A DNA stretch of 64,000 nucleotides from NCBI RefSeq assembly GCF_040222385.1, contig NZ_JAVKDF010000014.1, positions 1-64,000 on the forward strand. Direction: 5' to 3'. Made by a program: the position numbers and the translations under genes. Shown one piece after another: positions 33,761-41,103 of the stretch. How positions within the stretch are numbered: position 1 is the stretch's first letter; every line of letters starts with the position of its first letter. Under the pieces are notes generated by a model that made no database searches, had not been told where the DNA came from, and was given only the letters and a program-made list of their open reading frames with translations. The DNA comes from Imperialibacter sp040222385. GTDB lineage: Bacteria; Bacteroidota; Bacteroidia; Cytophagales; Cyclobacteriaceae.

Positions 33761-34057
33761 ATGGATTTTACAAACTTTGAAGAGAGACTATGCAGTATCG
33801 AAAGCCTCCTTCTATCACAAAAAACAGTTCTAAATTTTGAGGAGGGTGCAGCCTATACTGGGCTTTCAAAAAGCTACCTCTACAAATTGACCTCCTCAGG
33901 AAGTGTCCCCTGCTATAAGCCAAAGGGAAAGATGGTCTATTTCAGTAGACTTGAGTTAGATCAATGGCTATTGCAGAACAGGAGAGCCACCACAGAGGAG
34001 ATTGAGCAGCAAGCCAGCACATTTGTAACCCTAAAAGGAAGAGGGGGTGAAAAATGA
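33761..34057 (+). CDS. Helix-turn-helix protein, excisionase family (HTH_17)
   Basis: 98 residues. The domain VLNFEEGAAYTGLSKSYLYKLTSSGSVPCYKPKGKMVYFSRLELDQWLLQN (about 23-73) is the winged helix of the MerR-like excisionase/AlpA group. It probably bends att DNA to favour excision, or represses element genes. A short coiled segment precedes it (ERLCSIESLLLSQ). It overlaps the next gene by four bases (ATGA). Confidence 0.88.
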   Translation: MDFTNFEERLCSIESLLLSQKTVLNFEEGAAYTGLSKSYLYKLTSSGSVPCYKPKGKMVYFSRLELDQWLLQNRRATTEEIEQQASTFVTLKGRGGEK

Positions 34058-34521
34058 TACTTACCGATTATTACAAGGGAGTCATTTTAACTGATTCAAA
34101 ATGCCGGTTTGATGTGGTAGAATGTACCGAGGGCTATGAGCTTTTTGAAAGCCTCCTCATTAATAAGAGGAAGTTTAATGTGGGAGGGCTGAGCTTCAAC
34201 TTTGTAGACAGGCCCGACCGGTGGAAACAAAAAGCAACCAACAAAGCGATCACCAAAGGCACGTCTAATATCACTAGTGTAAAACGGCCTGACCCTATTT
34301 CACATTTTGGGTTTGGAGATATCGCCAATACAAATGATGGCTGCCTTATCGGGTACAATAAGGACTTCCAAAAAATCGGTATCGTTGAAATTGTCATCTT
34401 CATTGCCCGAGGTTGCCGGAATGATACCGTGCCACTATGGGAGTTGCTTAAGGATGGTGAACTTGATGACGAAATGGCAAAGCTGAAATTGGGAGCGGTT
34501 ACCAAATCGGTAACCAATTGA
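34054..34521 (+). CDS. Element protein of unknown function between the excisionase and replication genes
   Basis: 155 residues, no recognised domain. Beta-rich N-terminus (ILTDYYKGVILTDSKCRFDVVECTEGYELFE), a Lys/Arg-rich middle (DRPDRWKQKATNKAITKG) and a C-terminal helix. Translationally coupled to the HTH gene and 79 bp before the replication gene. By position it could be a replication or single-strand DNA-binding accessory; nothing in the sequence proves it. Confidence 0.65.
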   Translation: MILTDYYKGVILTDSKCRFDVVECTEGYELFESLLINKRKFNVGGLSFNFVDRPDRWKQKATNKAITKGTSNITSVKRPDPISHFGFGDIANTNDGCLIGYNKDFQKIGIVEIVIFIARGCRNDTVPLWELLKDGELDDEMAKLKLGAVTKSVTN

Positions 34522-34600
34522 GAGGCAATATGAGGAGGAGCTTTTCCTCCTCTCCTCTTTGCTATGTTAAAGTGTATTCTGTACCCCAATTCAGTAACCC

Positions 34601-35530
34601 ATGTATTGTTCTATCAATCTCACCCTGAGCAGTGACAATTCTCCCAACACAGATTTTATCACAGATATCCCACAGTTTTTGACGTCTGTAAATAGTGAGG
34701 GGACTTTTCACAGTGTGCCAATGATTTCTGGCCATTTGGACAGCCTGAAAGTTTCCATATCACCAAATAGGGTGAAAATCCATAACAGCAGTCTATGTAA
34801 ATTCTACCTTGGGGACAATTTCAAAACCCTGACAAAAGGAGACACAAAAAAAGCAATTGAGAAAATAAGCAACAGCTTACACCTCCCTTTTGAATTGGCC
34901 ACAGTCTCCAAATTGGAGTTTGGCAGAAACATTATTTTGAAACATTCAGAAGGGTTATATTATCCATATTTAGGAGAGTCTCAACACTTGAATAGATTAC
35001 CAACCAATAACGGCTTGTACTATCAAAACAGCCTGAGGAGTTATGTACTTTATGGCAAAGTAAAAGAGCAAAAGCAATCGGGGCAACCTATCCCGGCCAT
35101 TTATGCAAACGCCAATGTTTTAAGAATTGAGTTGAGGCTATTAAAACGGATATGCAAAGAAATGAACCTCCCCGAGTTCTTAGCGTTCCAACTCTATGAA
35201 GAAAGAATATACAGCGAGCTTGTCAGAAAGTGGAAAGATGAATACTTGGCAATCACCAAAACAAAATCAAAAATGGACACGATAAAACCGACCGGAAGCA
35301 AAAGAGAGTTTGAGCAAATGCTTGCTTCTATGGCCTTATTAGAGCTCGGGCCCGACGTTGCCCAGGTGAAGGTAAAAGAGTGGCTGAAAACCTCTCAAAT
35401 CACCAAAAAACAAGCGTATGACCTCAGGGCTACCATAGCCGACCTAACAAAATACAAAAAGGGGGAGACGGCAAATGAGTTGATTGATGAACTCAACGAG
35501 AAAGTGAAAGAAGCAGCACACTATTGGTAA
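34601..35530 (+). CDS. Replication initiation protein resembling filamentous-phage gpII/X
   Basis: 309 residues. The order of motifs resembles the Bacteroidota branch of phage/plasmid replication proteins of the II/X family: SSLCKFYLGDNFKTLTKGDTKKAIEKIS (about 65-92), LEFGRNIILKHSEGLYYPYLGESQHLNRL (about 106-134), LYYQN near 140, LYGKVKEQK near 151 and NVLRIELRLLKR near 173-184. Such proteins nick double-stranded DNA and start rolling-circle replication. The catalytic tyrosine cannot be named safely. A C-terminal Lys-rich helical part (200-309) is extra. The repeat-rich segment directly downstream would be the origin. Confidence 0.6.
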   Translation: MYCSINLTLSSDNSPNTDFITDIPQFLTSVNSEGTFHSVPMISGHLDSLKVSISPNRVKIHNSSLCKFYLGDNFKTLTKGDTKKAIEKISNSLHLPFELATVSKLEFGRNIILKHSEGLYYPYLGESQHLNRLPTNNGLYYQNSLRSYVLYGKVKEQKQSGQPIPAIYANANVLRIELRLLKRICKEMNLPEFLAFQLYEERIYSELVRKWKDEYLAITKTKSKMDTIKPTGSKREFEQMLASMALLELGPDVAQVKVKEWLKTSQITKKQAYDLRATIADLTKYKKGETANELIDELNEKVKEAAHYW

Positions 35531-35936
35531 AACCTTACAAACTGAACACTATAAAAAGGGGTTCCAAGAATTATCGGAAACCATAAAAAGGAATGAGGCA
35601 GTTTGATTAATCAATACAAAATCAATCGATGATTTGAATTGCATTAATCGACTTTTTCTACATTATAAAAAAGGGATCGCCTGAACCTAACAAAACTTAA
35701 CATTCAAAATGAATTATTCCCCGGCTCACAATTGAAAAAACGGAGAGCCGATTGCTAACAATTGCTAACATTCAAGCATTGCCCAAAAGAGTTTTATAAG
35801 CTATGCCGACGCTACAGGCTTGACTTTTTGGACATTATAAAAAAGAGTAACCCAACCTGAGAAAACTTGACATTCAATTAGCTTTCTTTTTACCTCAATC
35901 CTATCTACCTTCTATTAACATCAACCAAAAATTCTG
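35531..35936. repeat. Repeat-rich non-coding segment after the replication gene, candidate origin
   Basis: 406 bp with no gene. It contains a 58/56-bp imperfect direct repeat (35650-35707 and 35822-35877, sharing GACTTTTT, ACATTATAAAAAAG and AAAACTT/ACATTCAA blocks). Four copies of a C-Y-ATAAAAA-G word are present (35546-35561, 35578-35593, 35660-35676, 35832-35848), and a fifth lies at 36356-36369. There is also a perfect tandem ATTGCTAACA pair (35751-35770) and an inverted repeat CGGCTC/GAGCCG (35722-35727 with 35745-35750). Iterated words plus hairpin beside a replication gene are typical of an origin; they could also be a non-coding RNA. Confidence 0.65.
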
Positions 35937-36299
35937 ATGGATAGCAAAGCCAAGGCTTGGCTGGTAATTATTGGGATTATCATCTTAGCGATTTTCATTA
36001 ACTACTTGGGCAATAACCCTGACAAGCCTAAAGAAAAAAAACAGTATGTCACTGAATATGAAGCCAAAGTAGTTGCCGAAACACAAGTTAAGGAACTGTT
36101 AAAAGCCCCCTCCACGGCTAAGTTCTCAGGTGTAAAGGATACAAAAATTGAAGCCATTGCAGGAGGAGGTTATAAAGTATCAGGGTATGTAGATTCTCAA
36201 AACAGCTTTGGTGCAATGCTAAGATCAAAATACACGTGTGACGTTTTTGTGGACAAGGAAACTGGGGACATTATGTATAAGAATCTTAAGATTGATTGA
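35937..36299 (+). CDS. Small membrane-anchored protein of the element
   Basis: 120 residues. One N-terminal membrane helix (AWLVIIGIIILAIFINYLG, about 8-26), a Lys-rich linker and a soluble domain with VVAETQVKELLKAPSTAKFS (about 47-66), a motif found in many small mobile-element and phage proteins of unknown role. The start follows CAAAAATTCTG. The domain would lie outside the membrane if the helix is a signal anchor. Confidence 0.7.
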   Translation: MDSKAKAWLVIIGIIILAIFINYLGNNPDKPKEKKQYVTEYEAKVVAETQVKELLKAPSTAKFSGVKDTKIEAIAGGGYKVSGYVDSQNSFGAMLRSKYTCDVFVDKETGDIMYKNLKID

Positions 36300-36517
36300 T
36301 GAGTTCTTTTAGTCCTTACACGCTCCATATGAGAGAACGAACAGTAAATTTTTAGACACCATAAAAAGCGCCTTTGTAGCCATCTAATGATTTTTTGGAA
36401 GTCACAACGCACGCACGTGAGGGAGGGGGGATAGCCCTTAATTCTTTAGGAGTTGAAACCGCTGACAAGGCAAATTTTGCTCTTGTCAATTCAGGAAAAA
36501 AGTGTTTAACTATTTGC

Positions 36518-37099
36518 TCATTGTACCGCCTCTGCAATAACCTTGTATAGGCTTATTAAGTCTGATTCAAGGATAATGAAAACCCTATCATTAAACTCAA
36601 ACCCTAGGTAAGTACCATCATTAAAAAGGGTCAAGCCTACTGAGGTGGTCGTTCTAACACTAAAATCTCTCAGACCATTCAATTTTTGAGCACGGTATAT
36701 TACAAAAAGCTGATTAATGGCATCCGATATTTCAGCGCTCTGTATTTCATCTAGGAGCAGAACATCTTCATTCTTTGAGACAGTACTGCTAATTGACATC
36801 CCAAACAAATTAGCCGAACCAACGGCTCCTCCTATGTTGGTTCCATCTACTTCAGACTTTACAGATTTGAAGCTCAGAAGACTGTAATGTTTTGAGTCGG
36901 TAAGGCTATAATCTTTGATAGTAGGGTTCGAGACATTTCCAACCTTTAAATGGGCAACATCCACAAAATAAGCCTCATTCGAGAAGAAATGAGAAACTTT
37001 AAATTTCTTACTAGTAACTATTTCTACAATCTGTGTTTGCTGTGCTTTGGCTGCCACCCCGGCAAAAAGCATCAAAAGAACAAAAACTGATATTTTCAT
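36518..37099 (-). CDS. Secreted protein of the element, function unknown
   Basis: 193 residues with a clear signal peptide (MKISVFVLLMLFAGVAAKAQ). The mature part is mixed alpha/beta (NIGGAVGSANLFGMSISSTVSKNEDVLLLDE; FSVRTTTSVGLTLFNDGTYLGFEFNDRVFIILE). It is the only leftward gene in the element, next to the right att site, the position usually occupied by cargo. No family recognised. Confidence 0.7.
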   Translation of the reverse strand: MKISVFVLLMLFAGVAAKAQQTQIVEIVTSKKFKVSHFFSNEAYFVDVAHLKVGNVSNPTIKDYSLTDSKHYSLLSFKSVKSEVDGTNIGGAVGSANLFGMSISSTVSKNEDVLLLDEIQSAEISDAINQLFVIYRAQKLNGLRDFSVRTTTSVGLTLFNDGTYLGFEFNDRVFIILESDLISLYKVIAEAVQ

Positions 37100-37210
37100 A
37101 AATTGATGTTGGTTGTTTTTTATCCCTTTGTACTGCTAGGCGATTCAATGCTGAGCGGATGTTTCAAATCTGTAAAAGGGAACTAAAAAAATCAAACATT
37201 TTTTACAATT

Positions 37211-37232
37211 TGTCCCCCAAATGTACCCCCTA
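37211..37232. repeat. Right arm-type integrase repeats
   Basis: TGTCCCCCAAA (37211-37221) is immediately followed by the variant TGTACCCCCTA (37222-37232); they match the pair near the left end. Confidence 0.65.
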
Positions 37233-37241
37233 GAAATGAGA

Positions 37242-37270
37242 AGCCCTGTAAATCAATGACTTACAGGGCT
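37242..37270 (-). terminator. Present terminator of tRNA-fMet, supplied by the element
   Basis: A 10-bp perfect stem AGCCCTGTAA/TTACAGGGCT (37242-37251 with 37261-37270) has a 9-nt loop. It lies 6 bp past the tRNA 3' end on the minus strand, just inside the right att site. The T run after it is broken (CTTCTCATTT). Confidence 0.6.
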
Positions 37271-37275
37271 ATTTT

Positions 37276-37287
37276 GTAGCGGGGACA
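37276..37287. repeat. Right attachment site, overlapping the tRNA-fMet 3' end
   Basis: GTAGCGGGGACA, identical to 31464-31475. It includes the whole 3' acceptor strand and discriminator base, so integration leaves the tRNA intact. Confidence 0.85.
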
Positions 37288-37349
37288 GGACTCGAACCTG
37301 TGGCCTTCGGGTTATGAGCCCGACGAGCTACCAACTGCTCCACCCCGCG
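37277..37349 (-). tRNA. Initiator tRNA-Met (anticodon CAT)
   Basis: 73 nt without encoded CCA. It begins CGCGGGGTGGAGCAG and has the three consecutive G-C pairs (GGG/CCC) at the base of the anticodon stem around loop CTCATAA. Base 1 (C) does not pair with base 72 (T), all of which are initiator features. Bacterial initiators usually have A72; here it is U72, and the displaced left att copy shows the same base. It is the integration target of the element on its left and shares its upstream gap with era. Confidence 0.95.
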
Positions 37350-37369
37350 ATATGTTTGTTAAAGGGCTA

Positions 37370-37400
37370 CAAATGTAAGGCAGCTTTTAAGCAAAAACAA
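37370..37400 (-). promoter_or_regulatory. tRNA-fMet promoter
   Basis: On the minus strand TTG (37400-37398), a 20-bp spacer and TACATTTG (37377-37370) match the Bacteroidota pattern. The start would be near 37366, about 17 nt before the tRNA. It lies outside the element, so tRNA expression is unaffected by integration. Confidence 0.65.
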
Positions 37401-37426
37401 GTACCTTTACAGAATAATTCAAAAGA

Positions 37427-38341
37427 ATGTCAAAAAAATCTACTGACCAGCCGCAAAAAGAGTTCCGCTCGGGATTTGTGTCAATCATCGGAAAGCCTAA
37501 CGTGGGTAAGTCAACGCTTATGAATGCCCTGATTGGTGAGCGCCTCTCTATCATCACAGCCAAGGCCCAAACTACCCGCCACCGCATTTTTGGGATATTG
37601 ACAGGCAAAGATTTCCAGATTGTGTACTCCGACACACCAGGGGTAATGAAGCCTCAGTATGAATTGCAGGAGGCGATGATGCGTTTTGTGTACCAGTCGC
37701 TGGAAGATGCAGATATGATTCTTTTCGTTGTCGAGCTGGGCGACAAAATGGATGGGGACAACGTCGAAATTCTGGAGCTCCTGAGGAAGAGCGGCGTACC
37801 GGCCCTTTTTGTGATCAACAAAATCGACAAGTCAAAAGGCAGCCAGCTAGAGGACAAAGTAACCTACTTCAAAGAGTTTTCGGGTGATATTCCTATTCTC
37901 TGCATCTCCGCCCTCGACAAAACCAATCTGGAGCCACTGTTTGACCAGATATTAGAAAAGCTGCCTGTTCACCCACCCTATTTCCCTGACGATGAAATGA
38001 CAGACCGAACCGAGCGGTTTTTTGCGTCAGAAATCATCAGAGAGAAAATATTTCTGAACTATAAAAAGGAAGTGCCCTATAGCTGTGAAGTAATTATTGC
38101 TTCATTCAAAGAGGAAGAAAAGATTATCCGGGTGATGGCGGAGATTTTTGTTGAGCGAGCTACGCAAAGGGCGATCATTATTGGGCATGGGGGGCTGGCC
38201 TTGAAAAAAGTTGGCATAGAGGCGAGGAAGGACATGGAAGCCTTCTTCGGCAAGCAAGTTCACCTTGAAACCTATGTGAGGGTTGAAAAAGACTGGCGCC
38301 AAAATAAGCTCAAGTTGAAAAGATTTGGCTATGTGGATTGA
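37427..38341 (+). CDS. era: GTPase Era
   Basis: 304 residues. G domain with GKPNVGKSTLMN (about 21-32), DTPG near 70, NKID near 131 and SALDKTN, followed by the Era KH domain around IIIGHGGLALKKVGIEARKDMEAFFGKQVHLETYVRVEKDWRQ (about 248-290). Era binds the 3' end of 16S rRNA and assists 30S assembly. The protein begins with a short Lys/Gln-rich tail (SKKSTDQPQKE). It is the first core gene right of the element and is read away from the tRNA. Confidence 0.97.
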   Translation: MSKKSTDQPQKEFRSGFVSIIGKPNVGKSTLMNALIGERLSIITAKAQTTRHRIFGILTGKDFQIVYSDTPGVMKPQYELQEAMMRFVYQSLEDADMILFVVELGDKMDGDNVEILELLRKSGVPALFVINKIDKSKGSQLEDKVTYFKEFSGDIPILCISALDKTNLEPLFDQILEKLPVHPPYFPDDEMTDRTERFFASEIIREKIFLNYKKEVPYSCEVIIASFKEEEKIIRVMAEIFVERATQRAIIIGHGGLALKKVGIEARKDMEAFFGKQVHLETYVRVEKDWRQNKLKLKRFGYVD

Positions 38342-38543
38342 ATCCCAGCCAAAAAATGACTTCTCCCCATGCATTTGAGCTACAGAAGGTCAGTCATAAT
38401 TCACCAAAAATAGATTCCCAAAAAACTTTCTTTCCTACCGACAAATAGGAAAAACTTATCCTTATTCATCATAATAAAACTATCAGCTTTTCCATTTTCT
38501 AAATTATTCCTATTTTAAGCACTTGCTCAAACAGGAATAACCC
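38342..38543. other. A/T-rich gap before the tail-collar gene triad
   Basis: 202 bp without a gene. No TAnnTTTG box with a spaced TTG is obvious, although a promoter for the three downstream genes must lie here. Confidence 0.4.
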
Positions 38544-39368
38544 ATGCTATCCAGAAAAAATGGCCTCTTATCAGGTATTATAATATTTACATATTTTTTT
38601 CCACAAACACTCTACGGGCAGGAAGTTATTATAGGGAACGCCTTGAGCTCTGACAATGCGCTTTTGAATATCGGCGCAGACAAAGGCATTTTACTACCCC
38701 GCCTTACTTCCGGGCAGCGAGCAGCAATACCAAGCCCTGCCAATGGATTAATTGTTTATGATATTACCCGACACTCGTATTATTATTACAATGGCAGGAG
38801 TGGCTGGGAAGAAATGAAGCCAGTACCGGCGGGAACGATTACGATGTGGTATGGGGATATTTCTACCTACTTTCCCGGAGGCGTGGGGGTTAAGCACATG
38901 GCGGGCTGGGCCCTTTGCGACGGACAAGATGAGAGGCCAAACCTGAAAGAAAAATTCGTGGTTGGCTACTCAGGGTCAGGAGACTATGCGACTATCAACG
39001 GCACTCCTGGAGGATATGGAACAGTAGGCCTTGGGGTAGATAACTTGCCAAGCCACGCCCACACCATTACTGACCCAGGTCACAACCATGCCGTCACACT
39101 GCCTGCAAACACAAGTCATACGCACAGCATCAGCTACAGTTCCAGTAGCTTTGGGCCAACTTTCGGGCGGGCGGACGATCATCTCTCTACCGTCGCTTAC
39201 AGAGACGGTGGTACTATCGTTGACTATGACGTCACCACAAGCAACGGTTCCTTTTCGGCATCGATGAGTCCCGCTAGTGCAAACATTTCATTGCAAAACA
39301 ATGGGTCGGGTGCTGCCTTCGACAATCGCCCACCTTTTTATGTTCTTGTTTACATCATGAAATTATAA
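38544..39368 (+). CDS. Secreted phage tail-collar-domain protein 1
   Basis: 274 residues. Signal peptide ending at LYGQ (about 26). A Bacteroidota stalk-like repeat follows (DNALLNIGADKGILLPRLTSGQRAAIPSPANGLIVYD). The Tail_Collar domain has GTITMWYGDI, GWALCDGQ and LKEKFVVGYSG (about 95-150). A His-rich insertion follows (PSHAHTITDPGHNHAV; SHTHSI, about 172-200), then the C-terminus DNRPPFYVLVYIMKL. In phage fibres this domain trimerises and the HxH pairs bind iron. No other phage genes are near. First of three coupled paralogues. Confidence 0.85.
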   Translation: MLSRKNGLLSGIIIFTYFFPQTLYGQEVIIGNALSSDNALLNIGADKGILLPRLTSGQRAAIPSPANGLIVYDITRHSYYYYNGRSGWEEMKPVPAGTITMWYGDISTYFPGGVGVKHMAGWALCDGQDERPNLKEKFVVGYSGSGDYATINGTPGGYGTVGLGVDNLPSHAHTITDPGHNHAVTLPANTSHTHSISYSSSSFGPTFGRADDHLSTVAYRDGGTIVDYDVTTSNGSFSASMSPASANISLQNNGSGAAFDNRPPFYVLVYIMKL

Positions 39369-39370
39369 CC

Positions 39371-40189
39371 ATGAAGTTTCCAGCTAAAATTAATCTGATT
39401 TTTGTGTTTGCCCTTCTCCTGGCAAACTACACCCACGCCCAACAGGGCGCAGCCATAGGAACAACTAACCCGGAGCCGTCGGCGGCCTTTCAGGTCGGAG
39501 AAAGGGTTTCCAATATCAATAAGGGAGTGCTCATACCACGAACTACTACATCAATTATCGACCCCACCGATGGGCTGCTTATATATAACACATCCTCCGG
39601 ATTCCTTGCTTATTCCCAAGGAGGCGTTTGGACAGATATCGCTCCTGTGCCCTCCGGCACCGTTATCATGTGGGGGGGAGATGTCTCAAGCTTGCCGGAT
39701 GGTTGGGTGCTTTGCGATGGCAGGGTCTATAACCTGGAAGGAGTGTCAGCATCCGGAGGCATCCCAACGCCGGATCTTCGGGGGCAGTTTATAGCTGGCT
39801 ATTCTGGCACCGGAGACTATGCCACCCTGGATGATGTCCCAGCAGGCGGGGCCTTTCACGCACTCACGGTAGCTGAAATGCCGTCACATTCGCACAGTAT
39901 TTCATCTGATCACACACACAGTGTGGGCTTTACACCAGACGCTCACAGCCATGATTTTTCAGTGAGCGACGCAGAAAAGAGCACCGGCGTTATCGCAGGT
40001 GCAAGCACTGCACCTGTTGCCGGGTTTCACTATCTCCCCGTGGCCAACCCTAAGTCAACCTCAAGGGTGGGAACGGCAGTTAGCGTTATCGGTTCGGCGA
40101 CGGGAATTTCCGTGGGAGAAACCGGCTCAAGTCAGGCCATCGACAATAGACCTCCATATTATGTGTTGGCGTTTATCATGAAGCTATGA
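39371..40189 (+). CDS. Secreted phage tail-collar-domain protein 2
   Basis: 272 residues with the same plan: signal peptide to THAQ (about 24), NKGVLIPRTTTSIIDPTDGLLIYN, then collar domain GTVIMWGGDVSSLPDGWVLCDG (about 97-118) and TPDLRGQFIAGYSGTGDYAT. A histidine block follows (MPSHSHSISSDHTHSV; AHSHDF, about 171-198), and the end is DNRPPYYVLAFIMKL. It starts 2 bp after copy 1 and ends overlapping copy 3 by four bases. Its core is the closest of the three to a canonical phage collar. Confidence 0.85.
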   Translation: MKFPAKINLIFVFALLLANYTHAQQGAAIGTTNPEPSAAFQVGERVSNINKGVLIPRTTTSIIDPTDGLLIYNTSSGFLAYSQGGVWTDIAPVPSGTVIMWGGDVSSLPDGWVLCDGRVYNLEGVSASGGIPTPDLRGQFIAGYSGTGDYATLDDVPAGGAFHALTVAEMPSHSHSISSDHTHSVGFTPDAHSHDFSVSDAEKSTGVIAGASTAPVAGFHYLPVANPKSTSRVGTAVSVIGSATGISVGETGSSQAIDNRPPYYVLAFIMKL

Positions 40190-41013
40190 AAAAGAGAATT
40201 CAACCTAATCGATGGCTAGCCGCCATTGCCTTCATTTTTATAAGTTTCTCCTCAAAGGCACAGGTACCAACAGACTTTCTTTTTATAGGCACTGGGCCAA
40301 CCCCGCCTTACGAAAAGGCCGTCGTTGTCATTGATGTCCAGGAAAAAAACAAAGGTGTGCTATTGCCTAACTACGCTACTGAAATGAACGACGGAACCAA
40401 CCACAGAAAGCACCTGCTAGCGGAAGAAGACGGAATGATGTATTACGACTCTATTGGAAATAACGTGAGTGTTTACAATGGAGCCAATGACGTTTGGAAT
40501 TCTCTGGCTTCTTTCCCTGTCAAAAGCATCGTGATGTGGAGTGGCGACCCAAACGCACTTCCGGCTGGCTGGTATCTCTGCGATGGTGGCAATGGCACGC
40601 CAGATTTAAGAGGCAGGTTTATTGTTGGTCTGAACCCAGGTGGTTCTGACTATCCTTCCAAGGGCCCGGGTGGGGGCTCTGACTACATAATGATTAACGA
40701 GGCCATGCTGCCGAACCATTTGCATGGGGTAAACGACCCTGGTCATACCCATGCGGCTACCTTGACTCATGATCACAATTATTCTGTCACAGAATACCGT
40801 TCCATCATCCCAAACACAAATAAAAGCATGGTGGGGCCGGGGGGCTCTCCAAGCAACACAAGTTCGGTCACCACAAGCTCGGCCTCGTTTACCGGCGCTT
40901 TCTCTGTCTCCTCAAGCGGTGTAGGAGCATCTGCTGGCGCAACCGGGGGAGGTCAGCAATACGACAACCGGCCACCTTACCTTGTGCTAGCCTTTATTAT
41001 GCGTGTAAACTAG
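40186..41013 (+). CDS. Secreted phage tail-collar-domain protein 3
   Basis: 275 residues: signal peptide to SKAQ (about 26), VVVIDVQEKNKGVLLPNYATEMNDG, collar domain KSIVMWSGDPNALPAGWYLCDGGNGTPDLRGRFIVG (about 114-149), histidine block (MLPNHLHGVNDPGHTHAATLTHDHN, about 175-199), Ser/Gly-rich stretch and DNRPPYLVLAFIMRVN. The leader differs from copies 1 and 2 while the domain is shared. Its ATG overlaps the stop of copy 2 (ATGA), so all three are made together, presumably to form a mixed trimer or fibre tip on the cell surface. Confidence 0.85.
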   Translation: MKKRIQPNRWLAAIAFIFISFSSKAQVPTDFLFIGTGPTPPYEKAVVVIDVQEKNKGVLLPNYATEMNDGTNHRKHLLAEEDGMMYYDSIGNNVSVYNGANDVWNSLASFPVKSIVMWSGDPNALPAGWYLCDGGNGTPDLRGRFIVGLNPGGSDYPSKGPGGGSDYIMINEAMLPNHLHGVNDPGHTHAATLTHDHNYSVTEYRSIIPNTNKSMVGPGGSPSNTSSVTTSSASFTGAFSVSSSGVGASAGATGGGQQYDNRPPYLVLAFIMRVN

Positions 41014-41103
41014 CATAAACCGGCAGTCGAAAAAGAAGCTGCATTTAACTCAGCAGCCGAACAAACATTTTTCTTCCTATCTTTCGCCTTGCATTAAAAA
41101 TAC

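Larger units (their letters stand above)
31464..37287. mobile_element. Small integrative element in the 3' end of the initiator tRNA gene (about 5.8 kb)
   Basis: Bounded by GTAGCGGGGACA at 31464-31475 and 37276-37287, the second copy being the 3' end of tRNA-fMet. Contents in order: tyrosine integrase, unknown 291-aa protein, excisionase-like HTH, unknown 155-aa protein, gpII-like replication protein, repeat-rich non-coding segment, membrane-anchored 120-aa protein, and a leftward secreted 193-aa protein. Tandem TGTCCCCCAAA repeats lie near both ends. Base composition is visibly A/T-richer than the flanks. No relaxase, type IV secretion, capsid or Zot-like gene is present, so transfer would need a helper. 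Confidence 0.85.

Noticed and set aside
34134..34589. Leftward 151-codon frame opposite the 155-aa element gene
   Set aside because: Shadow of the coupled rightward gene, with no start context and a Ser/Pro-rich artificial composition.
35650..35877. CRISPR-like array after the replication gene
   Set aside because: Only two imperfect long copies and scattered short words, no regular spacing and no cas gene.
31681..37099. Conjugative or mobilisable transposon
   Set aside because: No relaxase, TraG-like ATPase or other transfer gene is recognisable in any of its proteins.
38544..41013. Prophage remnant suggested by three tail-collar domains
   Set aside because: No other phage gene is near, all three have signal peptides and Bacteroidota stalk segments, and they sit among core genes.
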